A DNA stretch of 64,000 bases. Source: Antiquaquibacter metalliresistens (GTDB lineage: Bacteria; Actinomycetota; Actinomycetes; Actinomycetales; Microbacteriaceae). Shown here piece by piece: positions 38,020 through 47,447 of the stretch. The translations under genes were made by a program, and so were the position numbers. The notes beneath the pieces are model-generated. The model was not told the DNA's origin. It did no database searches and saw nothing but the letters and a program-made list of their open reading frames with translations. How positions within the stretch are numbered: the first letter of the stretch is position 1; each line of letters begins with the position of its first letter. Location: the NCBI RefSeq assembly GCF_029211225.1, contig NZ_JARGEM010000004.1, forward strand, positions 62,001 through 126,000, read 5' to 3'.

Positions 38020-39252
38020 ATGATGGGCGAATGGGTCGGGCGTGAGGTCGAGATCGACGTTACCAACATCGCGCACGGCGGGATCGCCGTCGCGCGGCAC
38101 GAGGGGCGCGTGGTGTTCGTCACCGATGCGATTCCGGGCGAGCGTGTCGTCGCCCGGATCGCCGACGACCGCAAGAAGGCGTTCTGGCGGGCGGACACGG
38201 TGCGGGTCATCGAGCCGAGCGAGCACCGCATCCCGCACATCTGGTCGGCGGCGTCGCTCGAGCGCGACCCGGCGGACCGCGCCGGCGGAGCGGAGTTCGG
38301 GCACATCGAGCTCGCGCATCAGCGCGAACTGAAGCGTCGAGTGCTGACCGAGGCGCTGCAGCGCATGGCGGGCCTCGAACGGGAGGTCGTGGTCGAGGCG
38401 CTGCCCGGTGATCAGGCGCGGTCGGGCACCGGATGGCGCACCCGCGTGCGCCTGCACGTCGACGAGTCGGGGCGGCTGGGGCCGTTCGCCGCGCGGTCGC
38501 ACCGGGTGATCCCCGTGGCCGATCTGCCACTGGCCACCGAGGCGCTCGCCGCCGGGGCCCCGCTCGGCGAGCGGTTCGCCGGGGAGGAGCATGTGGACGT
38601 GCTGGCGCCGTCGACCGGCGGCGTGCGCCTGATCGTCGGCAAGCAGAAGCCGACCACGATCACCGAGCTGGTCGGCGATCGGGAGTTCCGTCTGGCGGAT
38701 GCGGGATTCTGGCAGGTGCACCGGGAGGCGGCCGCGACGCTCACGCGCGCCGTGCAGGAGGCGATCGACCCGGCCCGATTCGATCCGCTCGCCTACAACC
38801 TCGATCTCTACGGCGGCGTCGGCCTGTTGGCCGCTGCGGTTGCGGACCGATTCGGCCCGACCACGCGCATCACGACCGTCGAGTCGGACGCGGTCGCGAC
38901 GGACTACGCCGCCGACAACCTCGCCGAATGGCTCGGCGCTCGCGCGGAGACCGGCCGGGTCGAGCGCTGGGTGCGCGACCTCGCCGCCACCGCGACACCG
39001 GGAGATCGCACCCGGTTGGGGGCGGCCACGGTGGTGTTGGACCCGCCTCGGTCGGGTGCCGGGCGCGAGGTCGTCGACGCACTCGCCGCGCTCGCGCCGG
39101 CCCAGATCGTCTATGTGGCATGCGATCCGGTGGCGCTGGCCCGCGACATCGCGCTCTTCGCCGGGCATGGCTTCGTGCTGTCGGATCTTCGCGCCTTCGA
39201 CCTGTTCCCGAACACCCACCACGTGGAAGCCGTCGCGACGCTCTCCCGCTGA
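38020..39252 (+). CDS. TRAM-domain class I SAM-dependent RNA m5U methyltransferase
   Basis: Likely methylates a uridine in rRNA or tRNA. The 410-residue protein has an N-terminal TRAM domain (residues 1-60, GREVEIDVTNIAHGGIAVAR), a central domain, and the methyltransferase domain with LDLYGGVGLLA, DPPRSGAG and the catalytic Cys in YVACDP. It belongs to the RumA/TrmA family without an obvious N-terminal iron-sulfur cluster. The target base is unknown. ATG 38020 and 38023 are both possible. It is divergent from maf. Confidence 0.9.
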   Translation: MMGEWVGREVEIDVTNIAHGGIAVARHEGRVVFVTDAIPGERVVARIADDRKKAFWRADTVRVIEPSEHRIPHIWSAASLERDPADRAGGAEFGHIELAHQRELKRRVLTEALQRMAGLEREVVVEALPGDQARSGTGWRTRVRLHVDESGRLGPFAARSHRVIPVADLPLATEALAAGAPLGERFAGEEHVDVLAPSTGGVRLIVGKQKPTTITELVGDREFRLADAGFWQVHREAAATLTRAVQEAIDPARFDPLAYNLDLYGGVGLLAAAVADRFGPTTRITTVESDAVATDYAADNLAEWLGARAETGRVERWVRDLAATATPGDRTRLGAATVVLDPPRSGAGREVVDALAALAPAQIVYVACDPVALARDIALFAGHGFVLSDLRAFDLFPNTHHVEAVATLSR

Positions 39253-39324
39253 TTCGGCGGGCAAGACGCCGCAACCCGACGGCTCGACAGTACGATGGGG
39301 TACACAACCCCGGAGGATGCAGGC

Positions 39325-40029
39325 ATGGCGCACGCAGCGGTGACCGAGTCGGACGGATCGTCAGCGCCCGCGCAGGTCCGAGTCGCAGTCGTCGACGACC
39401 ACGAATCGGTGCGACTGGGGCTCAAGGCCGCGTTCCTGGATGCCGGCTACGACTTCGTGCTCGCCGCCGCGACCGTGCAGGAGTTCGTCGACACACTCGG
39501 CGGCCGTGAGGTCGACGTCGTCGTGCTCGACCTGTCGCTCGGAGACGGTTCCTCGGTGACCGACAACGTCAAGCGGGTGCAGGCCACCGGCTCCGCGGTG
39601 CTCGTGCACTCCATCGCGGACCGGGTGGCGAGCGTGCGTGAAGCGCTCGCGGCCGGGGCGGCGGGGGTCATCCCCAAGTCCTCCGCGACCAAGACCGTGC
39701 TGGCCGCCGCGGCGACGGTCGCGCGTGGTGAGGTGCTGAACAACCTGGAGTGGGCGACCGCGATCGATGCTGACCGCGATTTCGCGAAGGCGCAGCTCGG
39801 TCGGCGTGAGCGCGAGATCCTGCACCTCTACGCCTCGGGTCTGCCGCTCAAGCTTGCGGCCCAGCAGCTCGGGATCGGGTATTCGACCGCCCGGGAGTAT
39901 CTGGACCGGATCCGCGTGAAGTACGTCGAGGTCGGACGCCCGGCCCCGACGAAGGTGGATCTGCTGCGCAGGGCCGTCGAGGACGGCATTCTTCCCGGGC
40001 TCGACCCGGATGGCGCAGATGGTCGTTAG
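39325..40029 (+). CDS. LuxR/NarL-family response regulator
   Basis: Transcription factor of 234 residues. The receiver domain has VDDHE and the phosphoacceptor D69 in VVLDLSLG, and the switch Lys in IPKSSA. The C-terminal helix-turn-helix is atypical in detail but LuxR-like: LGRREREILHLYASG, then KLAAQQLGIGYSTAREYLDRIR. I chose ATG 39325 because GGAGG precedes it by 9 nt; ATG 39295 lacks a site. Its last 20 nt overlap the sensor kinase gene. The targets are not known. Confidence 0.9.
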   Translation: MAHAAVTESDGSSAPAQVRVAVVDDHESVRLGLKAAFLDAGYDFVLAAATVQEFVDTLGGREVDVVVLDLSLGDGSSVTDNVKRVQATGSAVLVHSIADRVASVREALAAGAAGVIPKSSATKTVLAAAATVARGEVLNNLEWATAIDADRDFAKAQLGRREREILHLYASGLPLKLAAQQLGIGYSTAREYLDRIRVKYVEVGRPAPTKVDLLRRAVEDGILPGLDPDGADGR

Positions 40030-41263
40030 CGGCACCCCGGCGCCGTCACTTCCTCGGGGCCGTCAGCCCCGGAATCCGATCAGTCGGAGCCAGGTCGAGC
40101 GGGTGCTCTCGCGTTCGGTCGCCGCCTTCGGCATCGTCTACGGGTTGCAGACCGTGCCGTCCGTGCTCGGCCAGCTCGACGAGGCCTACCCGCTGTGGCT
40201 GTTGATCGTGATTCCCGCCCTGTTCGGCTGGCTGGTCGTCACCCTCGTGCTCTCCATCGCCCAGGTCTGGGTGCGGGGCGCGCACGGCACCTTCGCCGTG
40301 CTCTACCTGGGCGCCCTGGTCAGCTGGCCGCTCGGCGTGCTGCCCGGCGCAGAGGTGTTCGGCGGCATCCATTGGCTGAACTACCTCATCACCGTGGCGA
40401 CGGCCATGGCGGCGATCGCCTTCTCGACCCCGGTCGCCACGCTCTACCTGCTCGTGACCCCGCTCATCTACGTGCTGGGCCGCACCACGCCGCAGGGCGG
40501 CGGCGCCTCGTGGCTCCTGGCCATGCTCGAGGGCGTCTACGCGGTGCTGCTCGGCGGGGTCGTGCTCATCCTCATCGCCATGCTTCGGCAGGCGGCATCC
40601 GCGGTCGACACCGCTCAGGCGACCGCCATCGACCGATACGAGCATGCGGTTCGCCTGCATGCCACCGAGGTCGAACGCGTGCAGGTGGACTCGATCGTGC
40701 ACGACAGCGTTCTGACCACGCTCATCTCGGCGGCTCGCGCGTACACCCCCGAGGCGAAGGCGCTCGCCGCCACCATGGCAGGCAAGGCGATCGGCCATCT
40801 CAGGGATGCGGCGATCGCCTCGCCCGCAGACGACACCGTCGTGCGGATGAGCATCGTGGCGCAGACCATCGCGGAGTCGGCGAGCGAACTGCTCGGCTCA
40901 TCGACGCCGCGCATCGTCGGCGTGGGCACGCGGTCGATGCCCACGGCGGCCGCCGAAGCGATCTCGTCGGCCGCGGTTCAGGCGATGGTCAACAGCCTGC
41001 AGCACGCCGGGGAGGCCTCGCGATGGGTCTCGGTGCGCGGCATCCCGCGCGGAGGCCTCGAAGTCGTCGTCGGCGACACCGGTCGCGGATTCCAGCTGGG
41101 CGAGGTGCCTGATGAGCGCCTCGGCGTGCGCATCTCGATCATCGAGCGCATCGCCAATGCCGGCGGGCGCGCGACGATCAGGTCGGCGCCCGGCGAGGGC
41201 ACCGTGATCACCCTGCGCTGGCCCGATTCGGGGGCCGTGGGCGAGACGGAGGGCACGGCATGA
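40010..41263 (+). CDS. Membrane sensor histidine kinase
   Basis: A 417-residue kinase with about six membrane helices (residues 33-190) and no extra sensor domain, so the input is probably within the membrane. The dimerisation helix carries H231 in DSIVHDSVLTTL. The ATPase domain has an N box, VQAMVNSLQHA, the G1 box VGDTGRGF, and G2 LGVRISIIERI with GEGTVITLRWP. It overlaps the response regulator gene at the start and the next gene by ATGA. Confidence 0.88.
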   Translation: MAQMVVSGTPAPSLPRGRQPRNPISRSQVERVLSRSVAAFGIVYGLQTVPSVLGQLDEAYPLWLLIVIPALFGWLVVTLVLSIAQVWVRGAHGTFAVLYLGALVSWPLGVLPGAEVFGGIHWLNYLITVATAMAAIAFSTPVATLYLLVTPLIYVLGRTTPQGGGASWLLAMLEGVYAVLLGGVVLILIAMLRQAASAVDTAQATAIDRYEHAVRLHATEVERVQVDSIVHDSVLTTLISAARAYTPEAKALAATMAGKAIGHLRDAAIASPADDTVVRMSIVAQTIAESASELLGSSTPRIVGVGTRSMPTAAAEAISSAAVQAMVNSLQHAGEASRWVSVRGIPRGGLEVVVGDTGRGFQLGEVPDERLGVRISIIERIANAGGRATIRSAPGEGTVITLRWPDSGAVGETEGTA

Positions 41264-42300
41264 ACATCGGCGTGCCGAGATTCGTCGTCGTCGCGGTGGC
41301 CGGCGCATTCTCCGCCTACCTGCTCGTGCTCGCGCTCTATTCCATCGACGTGCCGCGCAATCCCGCGCCCACCTACCTCGCGATGGGGCTTTTCGCGATC
41401 GCCACGGTGGTCAGCCTGTGGCCGGGCGGGCGCATGCCCATCTGGATGGCGGCGCTCAACGTCGCGGTCGTGGTGGCCATGACGCTGCTCGTGAGCAACG
41501 AGATCGACCTCGCCCGTGCGGGCGGCACGGGCTACGCGACCTGGTACGTGGCCGGCGCGGGCACCCTGCTGACCATCACCTCCACCCGGCGCCGGCACAT
41601 CTTCGCCTGGAGCGGCATCGCGTTCCTCGTGGTGCACACGATCATCTGGGCCGGACCGGCGGGCGTGCTCGGCCTGGGCGTGATCGGCAGCATCACTTGG
41701 GTCGCGGTCTCGCACATCCTCAGCGCCGCGCTCGCGAAGGCCTCCCGGGACGCCCAGCGCTTCGCGCTGGCCGAGCGTGAGGCCACCGAATGGCAGGCCG
41801 CCCAGGACGCGCATCTCTATGAGCGCCAGTTCCGGCTCGGGCAGACCAGCACGATGGCCCTCGCGATGCTCGCGCGCATCCAGGAGACGCAGGGAGATCT
41901 CTCCGACGAGGAGCGCCGGGAATGCCTCCACCTCGAGGGCGCGATCCGGGACGAGATCCGCGGACGCAAGTTGCTCAACGACGCCGTGCGCGACGAGGTC
42001 ATGGTCGCCAGGCGCCGCGGCGTCACGGTGACGTTGCTCGACGAGGGCGGCATCGACGACCTCGATGAGGCGAACCTCGAACGGGTGCTCAATCGTCTCG
42101 CCCTGGCCATCCACGAGACCGATGCGGACAGGGTCATCGCGAGGACCGTTCCCGAAGGGTCACCGATCGCCGTCACGGTCGTGGGTCTCCGCACGGTCGG
42201 CGACGGCGAGTCGCGCGCGCTCGGTCAGGAGTCGGACGATGACGACGACGAGCAGGTCGATCTGTGGCTCGAGATCCCGCGGACGCCGACGGGATCGTAG
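41260..42300 (+). CDS. Degenerate histidine-kinase-like membrane protein
   Basis: A 346-residue partner of the two-component system. It has the same layout as the preceding kinase, with about six membrane helices (1-170) and a long coiled-coil rich in Arg and Glu (QRFALAEREATEWQAAQDAH). The phosphoacceptor His and the ATPase N and G boxes are missing. The conserved stretch RRGVTVTLLDEGG and the acidic DDDDDE near the end are visible. It may modulate the kinase by heteromer formation; that is an inference. It is the last gene of the operon. Confidence 0.7.
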   Translation: MNIGVPRFVVVAVAGAFSAYLLVLALYSIDVPRNPAPTYLAMGLFAIATVVSLWPGGRMPIWMAALNVAVVVAMTLLVSNEIDLARAGGTGYATWYVAGAGTLLTITSTRRRHIFAWSGIAFLVVHTIIWAGPAGVLGLGVIGSITWVAVSHILSAALAKASRDAQRFALAEREATEWQAAQDAHLYERQFRLGQTSTMALAMLARIQETQGDLSDEERRECLHLEGAIRDEIRGRKLLNDAVRDEVMVARRRGVTVTLLDEGGIDDLDEANLERVLNRLALAIHETDADRVIARTVPEGSPIAVTVVGLRTVGDGESRALGQESDDDDDEQVDLWLEIPRTPTGS

Positions 42301-42308
42301 TCAGGCAG

Positions 42309-42341
42309 AAGGGCCGGGGGCTTTCGCCTCACCCGGCCCTT
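42309..42341 (+). terminator. Terminator of the two-component operon
   Basis: AAGGGCCGGG (42309-42318) pairs with CCCGGCCCTT (42332-42341), a perfect 10-bp stem with a 13-nt loop. It begins 9 nt after the last stop codon. Confidence 0.75.
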
Positions 42342-42351
42342 CGCCAGAACC

Positions 42352-42388
42352 CGGGTCAGGGCGATAACCCGAATATCGCCCTGACCCG
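42352..42388. terminator. Perfect 15-bp inverted repeat, possible second terminator
   Basis: CGGGTCAGGGCGATA and TATCGCCCTGACCCG pair without mismatch around ACCCGAA. It is the strongest dyad in the window. It lies 11 nt beyond the previous terminator, in convergent space, so it could stop transcripts coming from the accE side or act as a protein site. Confidence 0.5.
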
Positions 42389-42654
42389 CCCCCAATGCAT
42401 TGGCCCGCTTACCCTAGTCGGCCAATGAATGGTGGTGTGACTCTGAGAGTGACACCTAGCACGATCAAGTCTGCTGGGGTAGACAGGTCGTGGATAGTCA
42501 TCTCTTTGGGGGACTGGCGGGGTACAGATTCGGGTCCGAAGGCCCGGAAACACTGGTATATCGGTGACCATGACCCCCAAGTTGGGGTACATCTCGAGTC
42601 CGAGAGCCCCGCCTCGGCGGCCAAAGGTGCACTAGAACGGTCTGTGCAGTCGGG
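42389..42654. other. Structured intergenic region without a gene
   Basis: The convergent gap 42301-42654 is one of the longest in the window. No reading frame here has a plausible start, family or codon pattern, and base composition looks less GC-rich than in the neighbours. It holds several more dyads: CATTGGCC/GGCCAATG spaced by 14 nt near 42399-42428, the palindrome GGTGTgACTCTgAGAGTgACACC (broken at the lower-case g) at 42434-42456, and ACCCC/GGGGT near 42572-42588. A small RNA, an element remnant or operators are all possible. Confidence 0.4.
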
Positions 42655-42873
42655 TCATCCCGAGAATCCGCGCCACGCGCCCGGCCCGGCGTGCAGCGGC
42701 GTGCGAAGCGTGCGCTGGCTGCGCTGCCACGCCGACTGGGTGGGGCCGTTCGTCGCATCCGCCTCCGCGGCCAGCTCGTCGAGCGCGGCGTGCAGCACCG
42801 CGGTGACGGCGGCGACATCCCCCGCGGTCGCCCCGGACGAGACGATGCGCAGGTCGAGCGGCTCCGCGCTCAC
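42655..42873 (-). CDS. accE: Acyl-CoA carboxylase epsilon subunit (AccE)
   Basis: A 72-residue protein following the beta-subunit gene by GTGA overlap. It begins [24 protein letters not shown], the pattern (LRVVxGxPtxEExAAltAvl) of actinobacterial epsilon subunits, and ends with the W-rich tail AWQRSQR...PGAWRGFSG. The family stabilises or activates alpha-beta complexes. Position between maf and accD5 matches mycobacterial AccE5. Confidence 0.8.
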   Translation of the reverse strand: MSAEPLDLRIVSSGATAGDVAAVTAVLHAALDELAAEADATNGPTQSAWQRSQRTLRTPLHAGPGAWRGFSG

Positions 42874-44468
42874 AGCGGGATGTTCCCGTGCTTCTTCGGC
42901 GGCAGGCTCGCGCGCTTCGTGCGCAGCGCCCGAAGCGCCTTCGTGACGGCGACGCGGGTGGCCGCCGGCTCGATCACACCGTCGAGTTCGCCGCGCTCCG
43001 CGGCCAGGAACGGGGATGCCACGTTGTAGGTGTATTCGTTCGCGAGGCGGGTGCGCACCGCCGCGACATCCTCGCCGGCCGCCTCGGCGGCCTTGATCTC
43101 GCCGCGGTAGAGGATATTGACGGCGCCCTGCCCACCCATGACGGCGATCTCGGCGGTGGGCCAGGCGTAGTTGAGGTCGGCGCCCATCTGCTTCGAGCCC
43201 ATCACGATGTAGGCGCCGCCGTAGGCCTTGCGCGTGATGACGGTCACCAGCGGCACGGTCGCCTCGGCGTAGGCGTAGAGCAGTTTGGCGCCTCGACGGA
43301 TGACACCGGTCCACTCCTGGTCGGTGCCCGGCAGGTAGCCCGGCACGTCGACGAGGGTGAGGATCGGGATGTTGAACGCGTCGCAGAAGCGCAGGAAGCG
43401 CGCGGCCTTCTCGCCCGCCTCGATGTTGAGCGTGCCGGCCATGGACTTCGGCTGATTGGCGATCACGCCGACGGTGCGGCCCTCCACCCGGCCGAAGCCG
43501 ACCACGATGTTCGGGGCGAACAGCGGCTGGATCTCCAAGAAGTCACCGCCGTCGACGATGTGCTCGATGATCTGGATGACGTCGTAGGGCTGGTTCGGAC
43601 TGTCCGGCACGATCGCGTTGAGCTTGCGATCCTCGTCGGTGATCTCCAGCTCCACCTCGCTGGCGTACACCAGCGGCTCGGCGAGGTTGTTGTCGGGCAG
43701 GAAACCGATCAACGTGCGCACGTAGTCGAGGGCGTCATCCTCGTCGCTGGCCAGGTAGTGCGAGACGCCCGAGACGGTGTTGTGCGTGAGTGCGCCGCCG
43801 AGCTCCTCCATGCCGACGTCTTCGCCGGTCACGGTCTTGATCACGTCGGGACCGGTCACGAACATCTGCGAGGTCTTGTCGACCATGATCACGAAGTCGG
43901 TGAGGGCGGGCGAATAGACTGCGCCGCCGGCGGCCGGGCCCATGATGATCGAGATCTGGGGGATCACACCCGAGGCCTGGGTGTTCCGGCGGAAGATCTC
44001 GCCGTACTTGCCGAGGGCGACGACGCCCTCCTGGATGCGGGCGCCGCCCGAGTCGAGCATGCCGATGATCGGCACGCCGGTCTTCATCGCGTGCTCCATG
44101 ACCTTGATGATCTTCTCGCCGGCCACTTCGCCGAGCGACCCACCGAAGATCGTGAAGTCCTGCGAGTACACCGCGACCTGTCGGCCGTGGATCGTGCCGA
44201 GACCGGTGACGACGGCATCGCCGTACGGACGGTTCTTCTCCATGCCGAAGGCGTGGGTGCGGTGCCGCACGAACTCGTCGAGCTCAACGAAGGAGCCGTG
44301 GTCGAGCAGTTCGTTGATGCGCTCGCGCGCCGTCTTCTTGCCCTTGGCGTGCTGCTTCTGGATCGCGGCCTCGCCGCTGGCGGTCACGGCCTCGTGGTAC
44401 CGCACCTTGAGGTCGGCGATGCGGCCGGCGGTGGTCGACAGGTCGGGAACGTGTTCTTCGGCACTCAC
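42870..44468 (-). CDS. accD5: Acyl-CoA (propionyl-CoA) carboxylase beta subunit
   Basis: Carboxyltransferase that moves CO2 from biotin to acetyl- or propionyl-CoA. The 532-residue protein has two crotonase-like halves. The first has [26 protein letters not shown] and [18 protein letters not shown]. The second has [31 protein letters not shown] and [11 protein letters not shown] start at 44468. It works with AccA3 and AccE. The specific acyl-CoA cannot be fixed by eye. Confidence 0.94.
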   Translation of the reverse strand: MSAEEHVPDLSTTAGRIADLKVRYHEAVTASGEAAIQKQHAKGKKTARERINELLDHGSFVELDEFVRHRTHAFGMEKNRPYGDAVVTGLGTIHGRQVAVYSQDFTIFGGSLGEVAGEKIIKVMEHAMKTGVPIIGMLDSGGARIQEGVVALGKYGEIFRRNTQASGVIPQISIIMGPAAGGAVYSPALTDFVIMVDKTSQMFVTGPDVIKTVTGEDVGMEELGGALTHNTVSGVSHYLASDEDDALDYVRTLIGFLPDNNLAEPLVYASEVELEITDEDRKLNAIVPDSPNQPYDVIQIIEHIVDGGDFLEIQPLFAPNIVVGFGRVEGRTVGVIANQPKSMAGTLNIEAGEKAARFLRFCDAFNIPILTLVDVPGYLPGTDQEWTGVIRRGAKLLYAYAEATVPLVTVITRKAYGGAYIVMGSKQMGADLNYAWPTAEIAVMGGQGAVNILYRGEIKAAEAAGEDVAAVRTRLANEYTYNVASPFLAAERGELDGVIEPAATRVAVTKALRALRTKRASLPPKKHGNIPL

Positions 44469-44518
44469 GCTGACACTGTACCGTCACGCCCCGCGCGTAC
44501 CGGTGACGCCGGGCTCGC

Positions 44519-45301
44519 TCAGGGGCGCGCGAAGGCGTCCGCGGTCGCGAAGAGATAGTTGCGACGTTCGAGCGTCACGCGTTCCGCGGGACTCCATCCG
44601 CCATCCGTCCAGGTGTACATGCCGTACTCGGGCCAACGGGCGCGCAGCTCATCGGCGAACTGGTTGGCATCGCGACCGTAGCGGGCCAGGTGACGGTCCT
44701 CGATCTCGAGCAGGAGGCTCGGCCGGTCGCGGTCGATCGTCTCGGCGGCACCCTCGATGACGGACGGCTCGAATCCCTCCACGTCGATCTTGATGAACGA
44801 CACCCGGGGCGTACCCTCGATCCGGTTCACCTCGTCGACCGTGGTGACGGGCGTGAGCCAGGTGCGGAAGCGGCGCTTGGGATCGGCCGCAGCACCCGCG
44901 GCGACGTGGGCGTGCCCGTAGATCGGGAACAGCAGGTGATACGGCAGCCGCATGCTCTGCTCGCCCACCTCCGATCCCACGGCGGCCGCGTGCACGTCGA
45001 CCTGCCGCAGCCCGAGCATGCGCCGCAGAAACCGCAGCTGCGACTGCTGCCGAGGATGCGGCTCGAAGGCGTGCACGCGCCCGCCGGGGCCCACCAGGCG
45101 GGCGACCGGCAGCGTGTACATGCCGTGTGCAGCACCCACGTCGAAGACATGATCACCGGGCCGGATCACGGCCTCGAGTCCGCGAATCTCCGGCTCCGCC
45201 CAGTCGATGCGGGTGGCCATGCGCATGATGGCGTGGGCGATGCGCGGCCTCAGGGGCGACGGCTCCAGAAGGAGTGGAACCTGGTCGGCGTCTGTCGTCA
45301 C
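44519..45301 (-). CDS. FkbM-family SAM-dependent methyltransferase
   Basis: A 260-residue methyltransferase. The SAM site is VFDVGAAHGMYTLPVAR, followed by HAFEPHP, the FkbM-type KIDVEGFEPSVIEGA, and a C-terminal EIEDRHLARYG. Substrates of this family are often sugars or glycans, which would fit the polysaccharide genes nearby, but this is inference. GTG 45301 has GAGGA 7 nt upstream; an ATG at 45362 is in frame. It lies between accD5 and birA and is divergent from birA. Confidence 0.85.
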   Translation of the reverse strand: MTTDADQVPLLLEPSPLRPRIAHAIMRMATRIDWAEPEIRGLEAVIRPGDHVFDVGAAHGMYTLPVARLVGPGGRVHAFEPHPRQQSQLRFLRRMLGLRQVDVHAAAVGSEVGEQSMRLPYHLLFPIYGHAHVAAGAAADPKRRFRTWLTPVTTVDEVNRIEGTPRVSFIKIDVEGFEPSVIEGAAETIDRDRPSLLLEIEDRHLARYGRDANQFADELRARWPEYGMYTWTDGGWSPAERVTLERRNYLFATADAFARP

Positions 45302-45382
45302 TGGTTCATCCTCGTTCGGACCGGGGGAGGTGCCTGCCGCCCTTATCGTAGTGGCAACCATGACGGTCCTAGCCTTGTAGGC

Positions 45383-46135
45383 ATGGACCTTCCGCGCAGC
45401 CGAGCCGTCGCCCCAGCCCTCGAAGTGCTCGACGAGATCGGCTCCACCAATGCGGAGCTCGCCACCCGTGCCGACCCCGACGAGTTCACGGTGCTCGTCA
45501 CCACGAATCAGACGACCGGTCGGGGGCGCCTGGACCGACGCTGGGTCGCACCGGCGGGCACGTCGCTCGCCGTCTCGGTGCTGCTGCCGCGCCCGGCGGC
45601 GGCGGGGCTCGGGTGGGTGCCGCTGCTGACGGGGCTCGCGATGCGGCGGGCGGTGGCATCCCTGGTCCCCGGTCCTGTGGCGCTCAAATGGCCGAACGAC
45701 GTGCACGTGGGCGGGCGTAAGATCTCGGGGATCCTCGCCGAGCTCGTGCCGGGCGGTGTGGTGGTCGGCGCGGGACTGAACCTCACCATGACGCTCGACC
45801 AGTTGCCGACCCCGACGGCCACATCGCTGACGCTCGAAGGCGCCGACCCGTCGGAACTCGCCGATCGAGCGCTCGCTGCGTACCTCCTCGAGCTGCGATC
45901 GCTCGCGACGCAATTGTCGACGGATGCCCCGGCCCTGCGCGCCGCGGTCGCCGACGGCTGCGACACCCTCGGTCGTCAGGTGCGCGTCGAGCTGCCGGGC
46001 GGTGACGAGTTGCGCGGCACCGCCATCCGGATGGACGAGCTCGGTCGGCTCGTCGTGCTCACCACCGGCGGCGAAGCGGTGGTCGCCGCGGGAGACATCA
46101 CGCATCTTCGCCTCGACGACACCGGCGTCCGCTAG
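45383..46135 (+). CDS. birA: Biotin-[acetyl-CoA-carboxylase] ligase
   Basis: Attaches biotin to the carrier lysine of AccA3. The 250-residue protein is the short class I type without a DNA-binding N-terminus. Motifs: EIGSTNAEL, TNQTTGRGRLDRRW with the ATP loop, KWPNDV with the biotin-site residues, and VVVGAGLNL. Neighbourhood with the carboxylase genes supports the role. It is followed 10 nt later by ugd. Confidence 0.93.
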   Translation: MDLPRSRAVAPALEVLDEIGSTNAELATRADPDEFTVLVTTNQTTGRGRLDRRWVAPAGTSLAVSVLLPRPAAAGLGWVPLLTGLAMRRAVASLVPGPVALKWPNDVHVGGRKISGILAELVPGGVVVGAGLNLTMTLDQLPTPTATSLTLEGADPSELADRALAAYLLELRSLATQLSTDAPALRAAVADGCDTLGRQVRVELPGGDELRGTAIRMDELGRLVVLTTGGEAVVAAGDITHLRLDDTGVR

Positions 46136-46145
46136 GGTGCAGCGC

Positions 46146-47447
46146 GTGAGAATCTCGGTGATCGGTTGCGGCTACCTCGGCGCGGTCCACGCGGCGTGCA
46201 TGGCCGACCTCGGCCATGACGTGATCGGCATCGACGTGGATGCGGCGAAGGTGCAATCCCTCTCCGCCGGTCGGGCCCCGTTCTTCGAGCCCGGCCTGCC
46301 TGAGCTGCTCGAGCGCTCCCTTGAGAGCGGCCGGCTTCGGTTCAGCACCGAGATGGCGGCCGCTGCCGGCGCTGCGGTGCACTTCGTCGCCGTGGGAACG
46401 CCGCAGCAGGCGGACAGCTACGCCGCGGACCTGCGCTACGTCGATGCGGCCTTCGAGGCGCTGGTTGCGGTGCTGTCGCCCGGCGACCTGGTGGTCGGCA
46501 AGTCGACGGTGCCGGTCGGCACGGCTGCGCGACTTGCGGAACTCGTCGAGGGCGCGGGGGCGCGCCTGGCATGGAATCCGGAGTTCCTCCGCGAGGGCTT
46601 CGCGGTGAAGGACACGCTGTCGCCGGATCGGCTCGTCTACGGCGTGCGCGGCGGCGACGAGGCATCGGTCGCCGATCTGGACTCCGTGTACGCCGCGGCG
46701 CTCGCCGCCGATACCCCGCGCGTGGTCACCGACTTCGCGACCGCGGAGCTGGTCAAGGTCGCGGCGAACGCGTTCCTCGCCACCAAGATCTCCTTCATCA
46801 ACGCGATGGCCGAGGTCGCGGAGGCGACCGGGGCCGACGTGACCCAACTCGCCGACGCGATCGGCTACGACGCCCGCATCGGTCGCCGCTTCCTCAACGC
46901 CGGGCTCGGATTCGGCGGCGGCTGCCTGCCGAAGGACATCCGCGGCTTCATGGCTCGTGCGGAGGAGCTCGGTGTCGACCAGGCCCTCGAGTTCCTGCGC
47001 GAGGTGGACGCGATCAACCTCCGGCGACGCGAGCGCATGGTGGACCTCGCCAAGGAGGTGTGCGGCGGAGCGGTCGACGGCAAGCGCATCGCGGTGCTCG
47101 GCCTGGCGTTCAAGCCCGATTCCGACGACGTGCGCGACTCGCCCGCCCTCGATGTCGCAGCGCGGCTCGCAGAACTCGGAGCCGAGGTCATCGCCACCGA
47201 CCCCGAGGCGATCGAGACCTCTCGGCGACTGCGGCCGGGACTGCACTATGTGGAGTCCGCGGAGGCGGCCGTGACCGGGGCGGATGCCGTGCTGCTGCTC
47301 ACCGAATGGAAGCAGTACCGCGACCTCGACCCCGAGCGCCTCGGGTCACTCGTCGCGGTGCGCGCGATCCTCGACGGCCGCAACTGCCTCGATCCTGCGC
47401 AGTGGCGCGCGGCCGGATGGACGTATCGGGCGCTCGGCCGACCGTAG
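46146..47447 (+). CDS. ugd: UDP-glucose 6-dehydrogenase
   Basis: Oxidises UDP-glucose to UDP-glucuronate, a donor for surface polysaccharides. The 433-residue protein has the NAD fold VIGCGYLGAVHAACMADLGH, STVPVGT, WNPEFLREGFAVKDTLSPDR (20 residues), the catalytic Cys260 in FGGGCLPKDI, and the C-terminal LGLAFKPDSDDVRDSPAL. GTG start at 46146. Its last 102 nt overlap the convergent GtrA gene. Confidence 0.95.
   Translation: MRISVIGCGYLGAVHAACMADLGHDVIGIDVDAAKVQSLSAGRAPFFEPGLPELLERSLESGRLRFSTEMAAAAGAAVHFVAVGTPQQADSYAADLRYVDAAFEALVAVLSPGDLVVGKSTVPVGTAARLAELVEGAGARLAWNPEFLREGFAVKDTLSPDRLVYGVRGGDEASVADLDSVYAAALAADTPRVVTDFATAELVKVAANAFLATKISFINAMAEVAEATGADVTQLADAIGYDARIGRRFLNAGLGFGGGCLPKDIRGFMARAEELGVDQALEFLREVDAINLRRRERMVDLAKEVCGGAVDGKRIAVLGLAFKPDSDDVRDSPALDVAARLAELGAEVIATDPEAIETSRRLRPGLHYVESAEAAVTGADAVLLLTEWKQYRDLDPERLGSLVAVRAILDGRNCLDPAQWRAAGWTYRALGRP

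Noticed and set aside
42434-42600. Known small RNA (6C RNA, SRP RNA, tmRNA) in the accE gap
   Set aside because: None of the conserved sequence blocks of these RNAs could be read. A new small RNA stays possible.
42395-42946. Plus-strand frame across the accE gap
   Set aside because: No ribosome site, no recognisable domain, and it runs through accE on the opposite strand. The region is better described as structured intergenic DNA.
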